Source: Streptomyces indicus
Lineage (GTDB): Bacteria; Actinomycetota; Actinomycetes; Streptomycetales; Streptomycetaceae
Assembly: GCF_900100315.1 (NCBI RefSeq)
Contig: NZ_FNFF01000001.1
Coordinates: 930,001-994,000, forward strand
Direction of reading: 5' to 3'
Length of the DNA stretch: 64,000 nucleotides
Part shown: in pieces, positions 35,459 to 43,387 of the stretch
How the letters are laid out: every line of letters starts with the position of its first letter
Position numbering within the stretch: the first letter of the stretch is position 1
The notes under the pieces: model-generated
The model's input: the letters and a program-made list of their open reading frames with translations, nothing else
What the model was told of the DNA's origin: nothing
The model's database searches: none
Position numbers and translations under genes: made by a program

Positions 35459-36529
35459 GAGTTCGCCGGCACCCACCCCGGAGTCGTCGGCGCCCGGCAC
35501 GCCTTCGAGGACGCGGGACGCGCCGACCGGCAGGTCCCACAGGTCCGCGCGGGCGAGGCCCGCCGCGCGCCAGGCCTCGCGGACGCGGTGCAGGGGTTCG
35601 AGGACGGGTTCGGCCGAGAGCAGGAAGGTCGCCCAGTGCATGGGGGCCATCCGCTGCGCGCCGAGGTCGTCCATCGCGCGGACCGCCTCCTCCGGGTCGC
35701 AGTGGACGTCGCGCAGCCACCAGCGGGGTTCGTACGCGCCGATCGGCAGCAGGGCGAGGTCGATGCCCGGGTGGCGGCTGCCGATCCGCTCGAACCAGTG
35801 GCCGTATCCCGTGTCCCCGGCGAAGTAGACCTTCCGTCCGCGCGGGTCCGTGAGCACCCAGCCGCCCCACAAGGTGCGGCAGGTGTCGGTGAGGCCTCGC
35901 TTGGACCAGTGGTGCGCCGGGACGCAGTCGAAGCGCACCCCGCGCAGTTCGGCCGCCTCCCACCAGTCGAGTTCGGTGACGCAGACGAAGCGCCGGCGGC
36001 GGAACCAGCGGCCGAGTCCGGCCGGCACGAACACCGGGGTCTCGCGCGGCAGCCGCTTGAGGGTGGGGGCGTCGAGGTGGTCGTAGTGGTTGTGGCTGAT
36101 GACCACGGCGTCCACCGTGCCCAGCGCGTCCCAGGCGAGTCCGGGCGGGGTGACGCGGGCCGGGGTGCCGAGGATCTTGCGGGACCACACGGGGTCCGTG
36201 AGCACCGTCAGGCCGCCGATGCGCACCACCCAACTGGCGTGCCCGACCCAGGTGACGGCCACGGTATCGGCGTCGACCTTCGGCAACGGGCCCGGTTCGA
36301 AGGGGAGGTGGGGGATGTCCTTGAGCGTTTCGCGGCCCGGGCGCACCGCCCCTTCGCGGGCGAAGCGGGCCAGCGCCTTCACACCGGGCAGCGGTGCGGT
36401 GAGGCGGTCGGCGAACGAGCGGGGCCAGGTGCGGTGTTCGGCCAACGGCCGCAGCGCCGAGCCGGCGGCGGTCTGCGGGGCGGAGGTGAGCTCCGCTCCG
36501 GCCGCGAGGGAAGGCGACTCCTGGGTCAT
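35447..36529 (-). CDS. Metallo-beta-lactamase-fold hydrolase, NAPE-PLD-like
   Basis: This 360-residue hydrolase has the zinc-binding SHNHYDHLD motif (about 143-151), WVGHASWVVRIGG before it, and VYFAGDTGYG near 242. A late PMHWATFLLS histidine is present. These features and the PVWSRK and GAYEPRWW segments match the N-acyl-phosphatidylethanolamine phospholipase D-like group. A lipid or phosphodiester substrate is likely but unproven. The ATG overlaps the stop of an aminotransferase-like gene by four bases, so the two are coupled. The extra 60-residue N-terminus and Gly/Ala-rich C-terminus are typical of actinobacterial members. Confidence 0.88.
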   Translation of the reverse strand: MTQESPSLAAGAELTSAPQTAAGSALRPLAEHRTWPRSFADRLTAPLPGVKALARFAREGAVRPGRETLKDIPHLPFEPGPLPKVDADTVAVTWVGHASWVVRIGGLTVLTDPVWSRKILGTPARVTPPGLAWDALGTVDAVVISHNHYDHLDAPTLKRLPRETPVFVPAGLGRWFRRRRFVCVTELDWWEAAELRGVRFDCVPAHHWSKRGLTDTCRTLWGGWVLTDPRGRKVYFAGDTGYGHWFERIGSRHPGIDLALLPIGAYEPRWWLRDVHCDPEEAVRAMDDLGAQRMAPMHWATFLLSAEPVLEPLHRVREAWRAAGLARADLWDLPVGASRVLEGVPGADDSGVGAGELGAG

Positions 36530-37773
36530 CGAGGCGGCTCCAAGTGCTGGGCGTCGGCGCGCAGTCCGTCGAGCGCTCCGGCGAGACCGGTGAGCGCCCG
36601 TTCCACGTGCGGGAGTTCCAGAGGGTCGGGTGCGGTGAGGGCGGCCAGGCGCTGCTCGGTGTCGGTGCCGAGCAGCGGGCCGACCGGGAGACGGGCGCGC
36701 AGGGCGCCCAGGTCGTCGCCGAAGCGGTGGCCGCCGGGCACCGGCATGCCGAGCCGCTCGGTGAGGTGCTCCTCCAGCTCCATCGCGTCGCCGACCCCGC
36801 GGGCCGCGAGTGCGTCGCGCAGCGGGGCGAAGTCCGCGTACAGGTGCCGTCCGGCGACGGGGGCCCGGCCGAGGGCACCGGCGGCGAGCAGGGCCCGGTG
36901 CACGGCTTCGGCGACCTTCGCGTACAGCCGTACCGCGGCGGTGAGGCGACCGGTGACCTCGTCGGGCTCGCCGAGCGCATAGGCGGCCGCGGCCGCGACG
37001 GGAGCGGCGACCTGGGCGCCGAGTGCGGTCAGGGCGTCGAGGGCGCGGGCCCTGAGCTCCGCGCCGCCGGGGGTGTCCGGGAAGCGGGCGACGGCGGCCG
37101 GCCAGTCGGCGGGCAGGTAGCCGCCCACGAGGTCGGTGACCACCGTGACCTGCTGCGGCACCATCTCGGCCGGGCCGATCAGGACGGTCTCCTCGGGGTG
37201 GTGCAGGGTGTCGCGCCAGGTCTCGTCCGAGACGATGTGCAGCCCTTCGCCGAGCGCGGCCTCGACGGTCTCGTGCAGCACCTCGGGGGGCGGCACCGTC
37301 GCGGTCGGGTCGTCGGCCACGGACAGCACGAGCAGCCGCGGATCATCGCCCTCGGCGCGCACCCTGCGGACGGTTTCGAGGAGCGCGTACGGATCGGGCA
37401 CTCCCCCGCACTCGGGCGGGGTCGCCACATGGAAGGCCCGCCGGCCGAGCAGCCGCACCTGGGGCGCCCACCAGGCCGTGCACGGACGCGGCAGCAGGAC
37501 GTCGCCGCCGGTCGCGGCGATCAGGGCGCACAGGAGCGGGGCCGGGCCCGCCGCGGCGGCGAGGTGGCCGCGCTCGGAGGGCAGTCCGCGCCGGCTCCAG
37601 TAGCCGGCCGCGGCGTCGAGGAGGGCCGGGCTGCCGCCGGGGGGTTCGACGTGTGCGCGCCCGGCGGACGCGGCCAGGACGGCGGCGAGTTCGGGGAGCA
37701 CGGGCAGTCCGGGGTCGGGGGCCGGCGGTCCGTACCGGACCGGGCCGTGGCCTTCGGGGACCGTCCGCGGCAT
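36526..37773 (-). CDS. Fold-type I aminotransferase-like protein without a visible PLP lysine
   Basis: This 415-residue protein has the outline of a class I/II aminotransferase. An N-terminal arm is followed by a cofactor-face strand. VADDPTATVPP stands in place of the NPTG loop, and VSDETWRDTLHHP matches the usual DEVY segment, whose aspartate contacts the PLP ring nitrogen. About 35 residues later, where SxSK(x)xG is expected, the sequence reads VTDLVGGYLPADW, with no lysine. The enzyme may be catalytically altered or use PLP non-covalently, or it may have a non-catalytic role. It is coupled by ATGA overlap to the NAPE-PLD-like hydrolase. The upstream 205 bases show no clear promoter. Confidence 0.75.
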   Translation of the reverse strand: MPRTVPEGHGPVRYGPPAPDPGLPVLPELAAVLAASAGRAHVEPPGGSPALLDAAAGYWSRRGLPSERGHLAAAAGPAPLLCALIAATGGDVLLPRPCTAWWAPQVRLLGRRAFHVATPPECGGVPDPYALLETVRRVRAEGDDPRLLVLSVADDPTATVPPPEVLHETVEAALGEGLHIVSDETWRDTLHHPEETVLIGPAEMVPQQVTVVTDLVGGYLPADWPAAVARFPDTPGGAELRARALDALTALGAQVAAPVAAAAAYALGEPDEVTGRLTAAVRLYAKVAEAVHRALLAAGALGRAPVAGRHLYADFAPLRDALAARGVGDAMELEEHLTERLGMPVPGGHRFGDDLGALRARLPVGPLLGTDTEQRLAALTAPDPLELPHVERALTGLAGALDGLRADAQHLEPPR

Positions 37774-37978
37774 GCCTGCCTCCGTGTTCTCGTACCGGGT
37801 CCGGTGGACCGGGAGTCTTCTGGCGCCGGGTGGCGAGGGGAAAGGACGTGCCACCGCCCGTATCCCTGCCCGTGCGGGGGCCGGAGGATACGGGCGGATC
37901 GGTTCACTCCGTACGGGCTCGCGGGACGGGTCCCGTCGCACCCGCGGGTTCTTCACGCACGGGTTCTTCACGCGCGGG

Positions 37979-38539
37979 TCAGCTGTCCGGGTCCGCCTGC
38001 CGGCGGCGGATCACGTAGAAGGTGGCGCCGAGCGCGCCCAGGACGAGGACGGCTCCGGTCACCATGGTCTGCGCGGAGTCGGTGAAGCTGCCGCCGATAC
38101 CGCCCTGCACCCCATAGTGCGTGGGGGCGCCCCGGTCGACCGTGAAGCTCGCGCTCCACTGGGAGCCGCCGGGGCAGGTGCCGTCGACACCCCACTGGGA
38201 GGAGGTGCCGACGGAGTCGGGGCCGCCGCTGCGGAAGTTGGCACCGGCGGCGATACGGGCCGTGCCGTTGTAGGCGGGTCCGACGCCCGGGATCGCGGCG
38301 TTCTCGACCTTGTGCAGCCGGACCGAGCCGCCGGCGAAGGCCTGCGAGTTCGCGGTGATGGAGTCGGGGTACCAGCCGCGGTCCGCGTAGGGGCAGGAGA
38401 CGGAGATGGTCACCATGCCGCCGGGGGCGACGGTGCGCGGGCTGACTTCCGCCGCGGTGTCGGCCGCGTGGGCGGGCGCGGCACCGGCCACGCCGGCGGC
38501 GGCCAGCGCGGCGGCTGCGAACACGGGGGCGATGCGCAT
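37979..38539 (-). CDS. Secreted, C-terminally membrane-anchored protein of unknown function
   Basis: This 186-residue protein has a signal peptide (1-25, cleavage likely after APAHA) and an extracytoplasmic domain with two cysteines (SCPYAD and GTCPGG) that could form a disulfide. A C-terminal helix near 155-175 is followed by RRRQ, an anchor that is not a sortase LPXTG motif. The beginning, AAEVSPRTVAPGGMVTISV, resembles surface beta-sandwich domains. No enzyme motif is recognised. AAGGAG precedes the ATG. A 194-base gap to the GAF-ANTAR gene stop contains nothing clear. Confidence 0.75.
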   Translation of the reverse strand: MRIAPVFAAAALAAAGVAGAAPAHAADTAAEVSPRTVAPGGMVTISVSCPYADRGWYPDSITANSQAFAGGSVRLHKVENAAIPGVGPAYNGTARIAAGANFRSGGPDSVGTSSQWGVDGTCPGGSQWSASFTVDRGAPTHYGVQGGIGGSFTDSAQTMVTGAVLVLGALGATFYVIRRRQADPDS

Positions 38540-38733
38540 GGGTGCGGCTCCTTCGGTGCCTTCGGCACGGCACGCACGCGGTGCCGCGCACCCATGGAAA
38601 CCTGACTCCTCGTCACCCGCGCGTGCCGACGGGCCATTCGCGGGACGTCCGGGGCCGGTCGGGTGAGCCGCGCCGGTCGCTCCGGGCGGCGCTTGCCGCG
38701 CACGGCGCGAACTGGGGCGCCGGCGTAACGGCC

Positions 38734-39453
38734 TCAGGTGGCCAGGGTGGTCAGGTCCTTCTCCAGACCGCGCCCCCGGCGCCGTACGACCGCCGCCGCG
38801 ACATCCGCGAGCTTCTCGTTGGAGTGCTGCGAGATGCGCCGCAGGATCGCGAAGGCTTCGTCGGCGTCGCAGCCGAGCACATGCATCACGATGCCGCTGG
38901 CCTGGTCCACGACGGGGCGGGTGCGCAGGGCGGTGCCCAGCTGGTCCACCTCCGTGAGGGCCGCGCGGTAGCGCTCGTCGCGGACCAGCGAGGTGGCCGC
39001 GAGTTCGCCGAGCGCGCGGGCGGCGCAGCAGCCGTTCTTCAGGAGGCTGCCGCTGCGGAAGCTGTAGAGGCTGAGGGCCACCGTGAGGCCGGCCCGCGGG
39101 AAGGGCAGGGTGACGGCGGCGCGTACGCCGGAGTCGAGGGCGCGGGCGCGGAACTCGGGCCAGCGCTGCTCCTGCAGCAGGTCGTCCGCGCCGACCGGCT
39201 CGCCGGTGGCGATCGCCTCGGGAATCGGGCCCTCACCGGAGCGCAGCTGCGCGGTGACGACGGAGGCGAGATCGGGGTGGGTGACCGCGACTGGCCCCGG
39301 CCGGCCGTTGCGGGCCCCTTCGGCGCCCGGCTCGCTGACCGTGGCGTCGGCTCCGCAGCAGCCCGCGGTGCAGCGGGCGGCCTGTTCGGCCAGCTCCGAG
39401 AGCTGGCGTCCGGGCAGGACGGTGGCGGGCGCGTGCCATGCCGGTTCCGGCAT
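38734..39453 (-). CDS. GAF-ANTAR RNA-binding regulator
   Basis: This 239-residue protein has a GAF-like domain (about 45-160, including a GCC-rich AARCTAGCCGAD segment before it and a second KNGCCAA). A C-terminal ANTAR domain (about 175-235) includes QASGIVMHVLGCDADEAFAILRR. ANTAR domains bind paired hairpins in mRNA leaders and act as antiterminators. The cysteines before and inside the GAF region might sense redox state. AGGAGG lies before the ATG, and a GTTT-N15-GGGAAC element lies just upstream, as in SigB/SigF-type promoters. It is divergent from a PAS-GAF protein. Confidence 0.85.
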   Translation of the reverse strand: MPEPAWHAPATVLPGRQLSELAEQAARCTAGCCGADATVSEPGAEGARNGRPGPVAVTHPDLASVVTAQLRSGEGPIPEAIATGEPVGADDLLQEQRWPEFRARALDSGVRAAVTLPFPRAGLTVALSLYSFRSGSLLKNGCCAARALGELAATSLVRDERYRAALTEVDQLGTALRTRPVVDQASGIVMHVLGCDADEAFAILRRISQHSNEKLADVAAAVVRRRGRGLEKDLTTLAT

Positions 39454-39479
39454 CGGGCTCTCCTCCTCTCTCCGGTCGC

Positions 39480-39504
39480 GTTCCCGCAGGGCAGGGCGGG
39501 AAAC
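39480..39504 (-). promoter_or_regulatory. SigB/SigF-type promoter candidate (GAF-ANTAR gene)
   Basis: On the minus strand: GTTT-N15-GGGAAC, compared with the Streptomyces SigB consensus GNNT-N14-16-GGGTA(C/T). One mismatch; 27 bases before the start codon. Confidence 0.5.
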
Positions 39505-39593
39505 CCGGCGCACGGGAGCGACCGGCACATATCACCTGGCGGGACAATTCCGTACGTCGGCGCAGTGCCCTGCGCGAACGCGCTTCCAGGGGC

Positions 39594-39599
39594 TAGCTT
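39594..39599 (+). promoter_or_regulatory. Candidate -10 of a leaderless transcript
   Basis: TAGCTT is followed by seven bases and the ATG at 39607, with no Shine-Dalgarno sequence. Confidence 0.4.
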
Positions 39600-39606
39600 T
39601 CGACCT

Positions 39607-40728
39607 ATGGCGCAAGAAGATGAGTTCGGTGAGGACCTCGCGGATTTCCTGCGCCGCGTCGATGAACTGAAGACAGCCCGCACCACACCCGACGGCGATC
39701 TGCGCTCCGTGCTCGACACGGCGCTCTTCGAACTCGACCATGTGGCGGAGCAGTTGTGGCCGCGATACGAGCAGATCGCCGCGGCGAGCGGCCAGTTCGC
39801 CAACCGTCACGAGGAGCAGCTGCTGCGCGCCGTCTTCCAGCGCCTGCCGCTGCCGGTCGCCCTGGTGGACCGCGACACCGTGGTGCGGCGGCTGAACTTC
39901 GCCGCGTCCGGGCTGACCGGGGTCAGGTCGGGCTTCGCCACCGGCCGGCCGCTGGCGGGCATGTTCGCGCCCGCCGACCGCGCCGCGCTGCGCTCGCAGA
40001 CGGCGGCCGTGGCCCGCGGTGACGGCGACCGCAGCCTGACCGTGCATCTGCAACAGCGGCCGCACGACGGCATACGGGCCACGCTGACCGCGCTGCGGCC
40101 GGGGCCCGAGCCCCGGCCGGTGGTCCTGGTGGTGCTCCAGCCCGGCACGTCGCAGCGGCTGCCGCGCCCGGACCGGCCCTACGGTCCGGCCCCGGACCTC
40201 GCCGAGGCGACGCGCAACGCGGCGCTGCTCGACCTGATCGACGCGATGACCACCGAGCTGCTCACGACGAAGCCGGGGGCCGGCCGTGCGGAGGTGCTGC
40301 GCAAGGTGGCGCAGGTGCTGCACGGGCGCTTCGCGGACTGGGTGGTCGCCGACCTCGGGGCACGGCAGCCCGCGCGTACGGAGGTGCTCGGGCCGGGCGA
40401 CAAGGCGGCCGCCGACGCCGTGCTGCGCCAGGATCCCGCCGGGTGCCCCCTGGTGGTGGAGGCGGCACGGGGCGGCAGCACGGCCCTCCAGGTACGGCCC
40501 GAGGACCCGGACGCCTTCGGGCGGGACGCGGACGGCACCCCGGTCCTCGTACGGGCCGATGTGACCTCGCTGCTGTGCGTGCCGCTCGCCGGTCCGGAGG
40601 GCGGCCCGGTCGAGGGCGTCCTCACGCTGTTCCGGTGCGGCGCGCGGCTCGCCTTCTCGCTGGCGGAGGCCCAGGCGGTGGACGTGATGTCCCGGCATGT
40701 GGCGCTCGCGTTGCGCAGGGCGCGCTGA
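39607..40728 (+). CDS. PAS-GAF sensory protein
   Basis: This 373-residue cytoplasmic protein has an N-terminal helical stretch (1-70) and a PAS-like domain (about 75-185, FQRLPLPVALVDRDTVVRR). A GAF-like domain follows (about 205-370, with LRKVAQVLHGRFADWVVADL and VTSLLCVPLAGP). There is no kinase, phosphatase or output domain, although such PAS-GAF modules in Streptomyces often precede a PP2C phosphatase. It may act as a partner for the neighbouring regulators. It converges on the sigma factor gene across a hairpin. Confidence 0.8.
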   Translation: MAQEDEFGEDLADFLRRVDELKTARTTPDGDLRSVLDTALFELDHVAEQLWPRYEQIAAASGQFANRHEEQLLRAVFQRLPLPVALVDRDTVVRRLNFAASGLTGVRSGFATGRPLAGMFAPADRAALRSQTAAVARGDGDRSLTVHLQQRPHDGIRATLTALRPGPEPRPVVLVVLQPGTSQRLPRPDRPYGPAPDLAEATRNAALLDLIDAMTTELLTTKPGAGRAEVLRKVAQVLHGRFADWVVADLGARQPARTEVLGPGDKAAADAVLRQDPAGCPLVVEAARGGSTALQVRPEDPDAFGRDADGTPVLVRADVTSLLCVPLAGPEGGPVEGVLTLFRCGARLAFSLAEAQAVDVMSRHVALALRRAR

Positions 40729-40788
40729 GGGCGTTTCTGCCGTACGACAGGCGGGGCCCCTGCTCCGGTACGCCGGTGCGTTCGCAGC

Positions 40789-40829
40789 ACGCCGGTGCGC
40801 CGGGGCGAGCGGGGCGCCCGCACCGGCGT
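40789..40829. terminator. Bidirectional terminator between PAS-GAF and sigma genes
   Basis: ACGCCGGTGCG (40789-40799) pairs with CGCACCGGCGT (40819-40829). A second copy of the left arm sits 20 bases upstream. Confidence 0.7.
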
Positions 40830-40873
40830 CACCGTTCGTGACCTCAGGTGGTCCGGTGCGGTAGCCGCGGGCG

Positions 40874-41707
40874 TCAGGCGGCGGTGCCCTGGAGCTCACG
40901 CTCCTCACGGGCAGCGGCCTGGTCCTGCATGACCTCCTCGCGCATCGAGGCGCAGCAGCGGCTGATGAGGCGCGAGACGTGCATCTGCGAGATGCCGAGC
41001 TGTTCGGCGATCTTGCTCTGCGTCATGTCGCCGAAGAAACGCATGTAGAGGATGGCGCGCTCGCGTTCCGGCAGGGCGCGCAGCCGCGGTTTGACGGCTT
41101 CGCGGTCGACGACGACGTCGAGCGCGGGATCGGGGGAACCGAGGGCGTCCCGCAGCGCGTATCCGTCGTCGCTGCCGGGGAGTTCGGCGTCCAGGGACAG
41201 GGCCGTGAAGCTGTCGAGCGCTTCGAGTCCGGTGCGGGCCTCGTCCACGGTCATGCCGGCCCGCTCGGCTATCTCCTCGATCGTCGGCGAGCGGCCGGAG
41301 ATGGTCTGGGCGAGGTCCTGGGAGGCGAAGCGCACACGGTTGCGCAGGTCCTGGACGCGGCGCGGTACGTGGAGGGTCCACATGTGGTCGCGGAAGTGCC
41401 GTTTGATCTCGCCCGTCACGGTGGGCACGGCATAGCTCTCGAAGGCGTGGCTGCGTTCGGGGTCGTAGCGGTCCACGGCCTTCACGAGGCCGAGGGCGGC
41501 GACCTGACGCAGATCCTCGTAGGACTCGCCGCGGCCGCGGAAGCGGCCCGCGAGGCGGTCGGCCATGGGCAGCCAGGCGCAGACGAGCTGCTGGCGCAGG
41601 GCGTCCTTCTGGGGGCCGACCGGCAGGGCGGCCAGCCTGCGGAAGTCCGCGGCGGTGTCGGGGGCGTCGTCGTGCGGGTGACGGGTGGAGCCTGTGGAGG
41701 TACGCAT
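40874..41707 (-). CDS. SigB/SigF-class alternative RNA polymerase sigma factor
   Basis: This 277-residue sigma factor has region 2 (about 45-115, GESYEDLRQVAALGLVKAVD and the -10-recognising YAVPTVTGEIKRHFRD). Region 3 follows (about 120-190, HVPRRVQDLRNRV) and region 4 (about 215-265, ALPERERAILYMRFFGD and QSKIAEQLGISQMHVSRL). This is the stress/sporulation SigB-F-G class, which in Streptomyces is controlled by anti-sigma and anti-anti-sigma partners. None is adjacent here. A GTTT-N15-GGGCAC element upstream suggests autoregulation. The start at 41707 has GGAGA at a long spacing; the frame stays open upstream. Confidence 0.9.
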   Translation of the reverse strand: MRTSTGSTRHPHDDAPDTAADFRRLAALPVGPQKDALRQQLVCAWLPMADRLAGRFRGRGESYEDLRQVAALGLVKAVDRYDPERSHAFESYAVPTVTGEIKRHFRDHMWTLHVPRRVQDLRNRVRFASQDLAQTISGRSPTIEEIAERAGMTVDEARTGLEALDSFTALSLDAELPGSDDGYALRDALGSPDPALDVVVDREAVKPRLRALPERERAILYMRFFGDMTQSKIAEQLGISQMHVSRLISRCCASMREEVMQDQAAAREERELQGTAA

Positions 41708-41848
41708 GGAAGCTGCATCTCCCTGGTGGTGCTCGCAAGGTGTGGCGACGGTCACCGGGGAGGAGCGCGCGGCCGGGCGGACAGAGCACATCCGGGCAGT
41801 CACGGCTGCTCCCGCGGATGTGCCTCCGTTCCGAAGCACACTGTGCGC

Positions 41849-41873
41849 GTGCCCCGGTGCGGCCCTGCCAAAC
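41849..41873 (-). promoter_or_regulatory. SigB/SigF-type promoter candidate (sigma gene)
   Basis: On the minus strand: GTTT-N15-GGGCAC, one mismatch from the GGGTAC -10. It is 142 bases before the chosen start. Confidence 0.45.
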
Positions 41874-41965
41874 ACATCACCCTTCTGACCAGTCCTCCTG
41901 GGCGCGTTTGCCCGTGGTCATGCGGGAGACCCGGACGGGGACATCCCGTCGGGAAGGGTCCGATC

Positions 41966-42103
41966 ATGGCACTGTTCGCTGTCTTGACCCCCCTGGTGAT
42001 GCTGGGCGTGATCATCGCGCTCGGCCGCTACGAGGAGCTACTCCTTCCACCGGCTGCGGATACCGAAGAGCCCCCGGTCATCCGCGAGGTGCCCACTTCC
42101 TGA
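41966..42103 (+). CDS. Small single-helix membrane protein
   Basis: This 45-residue protein begins with a hydrophobic helix (2-20, ending GRYEELL) and has an acidic tail with EEPPVIREVP. GGGAAGGG lies before the ATG. It sits between the divergent sigma gene and the CBS-pair gene. Its function is unknown; small membrane proteins of this shape accompany stress loci in Streptomyces. A weak GTTT-N14-GGGAGA (41906-41929) may be a promoter. Confidence 0.6.
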   Translation: MALFAVLTPLVMLGVIIALGRYEELLLPPAADTEEPPVIREVPTS

Positions 42104-42114
42104 GCACCGCGGCG

Positions 42115-42139
42115 GCATGTCCGGACCGGATGGGGGTAC
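42115..42139 (+). promoter_or_regulatory. SigB/SigF-type promoter of the CBS-pair gene
   Basis: GCAT-N15-GGGTAC is a full match to GNNT-N14-16-GGGTA(C/T). It is 57 bases before the ATG at 42197. Confidence 0.65.
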
Positions 42140-42196
42140 AGCGACCGGGGTCACCCGGTCATCCCCGGGCACGGGGATTCGCAGGAAGGGCCCGCC

Positions 42197-42625
42197 ATGG
42201 CGGACATCGTGAGGGACGTGATGACTCCGGGCGTGGTGACCGTGCGTCCCGACGCGTCCCTGGTGGAAGCCGCGCAGCTGATGCGCGCACAGGACATCGG
42301 GGGCGTGCTGGTGGCCGCCGAGGGCACCGTGCTCGGCGTGCTCACCGACCGTGACATCACCTTGCGGGCCGTGGCCGACGGAGCCGATCCGCTGACCGTG
42401 AGCGCCCAGGCGGTGTGCACCCCGCATCCGGTGTCCGTCTCCCCGGACGACTCGGTGACGACGGCGGTCTCGCTGATGCGCGAATACGCGGTGCGGCGGC
42501 TGCCGGTCATCGAGGACGGCCGCCCCGTGGGGATGCTGAGCCTGGGCGACCTGGCCGTGGCGCTCGACCCGGCCTCGACGCTGGGCAGGATCAGCGAGAC
42601 GGCACCGGACAGCTGGCCGGGGTGA
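42197..42625 (+). CDS. CBS-domain pair protein
   Basis: This 142-residue protein consists of two CBS motifs (about 5-58 with VRDVMTPGVVTV and GVLTDRDITLRAV; about 72-128 with VCTPHPVSVSPDD and PVGMLSLGDLAVAL). Stand-alone CBS pairs bind adenine nucleotides and report energy state. GGAAGG precedes the ATG. The upstream promoter fits the SigB class perfectly. The stop codon opens a 23-bp tandem repeat array. Confidence 0.9.
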   Translation: MADIVRDVMTPGVVTVRPDASLVEAAQLMRAQDIGGVLVAAEGTVLGVLTDRDITLRAVADGADPLTVSAQAVCTPHPVSVSPDDSVTTAVSLMREYAVRRLPVIEDGRPVGMLSLGDLAVALDPASTLGRISETAPDSWPG

Positions 42626-42704
42626 GGTGCCGGAGCCGGCCAGGGTGAGATCCCGGAGTCGGCCGGGGTGAAGTCCCGGAGTCGGTCGGGGTGAGCCCGG
42701 GGCC
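42622..42704. repeat. 23-bp tandem repeat array starting at the CBS gene stop codon
   Basis: Units begin at 42622, 42645, 42668 and 42691 (last partial), each starting gtga and containing ccggag(c/t)cgg. The first holds the TGA stop. Confidence 0.85.
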
Positions 42705-42727
42705 AGGTCCGCCCGCGGGTCAGGCCG

Positions 42728-43303
42728 TCAGGGCCGGCGGCCGAGCAGGCACAGCAGCTTCGTCTGGGCGTCGGCGCCGGGCGGCGGCTCCACCGGGGAC
42801 GCGAAGACGCCGCTCTTGGCCAAGTCCGCCGCATACGGGGCGACTTCACGTACCGCCGCGTCGATCAGCGGTTGCGGCAGCCGCTCGTCGACACCGGTCG
42901 CCCGGGACAGGTCCCAGGCGTGCACGACGAGGTCCGTGGTCATCTGCGCGCAGTACGCGGACGCCGGGGTGTCGCCGTACGAAAGCCGCACCGTACGCTC
43001 CAGGGCCCCGGGGGCGGCGAACGCCTCGTGCGCCGCACGGGCGCTGCGGTCCCAGGTGCCGACCGGGTCGTCACCGAGCACATCGCCGTCGTAGGCGTCC
43101 CCGACGTCGTCGATGCCCGCGCCGTCCCGGACGAGCGGGACGGCCCAGAGCTGCTCGGCGACGAGGTGGTTCACGAGGTCGCGCACGGTCCACTCCGTGC
43201 AGGGCGTGGGTGCGGTCCACTGGTCGTCGGCGATGCGGTGCACCCGGTCCGAGAACAGGGCGACGGCATCGCGGTGTTGAGTGAGCACGCTTGCAACAGC
43301 CAT
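42728..43303 (-). CDS. Mycothiol-dependent maleylpyruvate isomerase-like (TIGR03086/DinB) protein
   Basis: This 191-residue four-helix protein has the N-terminal TPCTEWTVRDLVNHLVAEQ motif with the metal-binding histidine (about 33-51) and MTTDLVVHAWDLSRATG near 125-141. Both are typical of actinobacterial mycothiol-dependent enzymes of the DinB superfamily. The thiol-transfer substrate is unknown. GGAGG lies before the ATG. It is on the same strand as the ABC-F gene ending at 43388.. upstream, 84 bases away. Confidence 0.85.
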   Translation of the reverse strand: MAVASVLTQHRDAVALFSDRVHRIADDQWTAPTPCTEWTVRDLVNHLVAEQLWAVPLVRDGAGIDDVGDAYDGDVLGDDPVGTWDRSARAAHEAFAAPGALERTVRLSYGDTPASAYCAQMTTDLVVHAWDLSRATGVDERLPQPLIDAAVREVAPYAADLAKSGVFASPVEPPPGADAQTKLLCLLGRRP

Positions 43304-43387
43304 GCCTCCAGTGTCCCGCCGCGGGCCGGTGATCGCAGGGCCACGGGGTCGCCCCCGCGGCCCCTCCGCCGACCTGCGCGGACGTGC

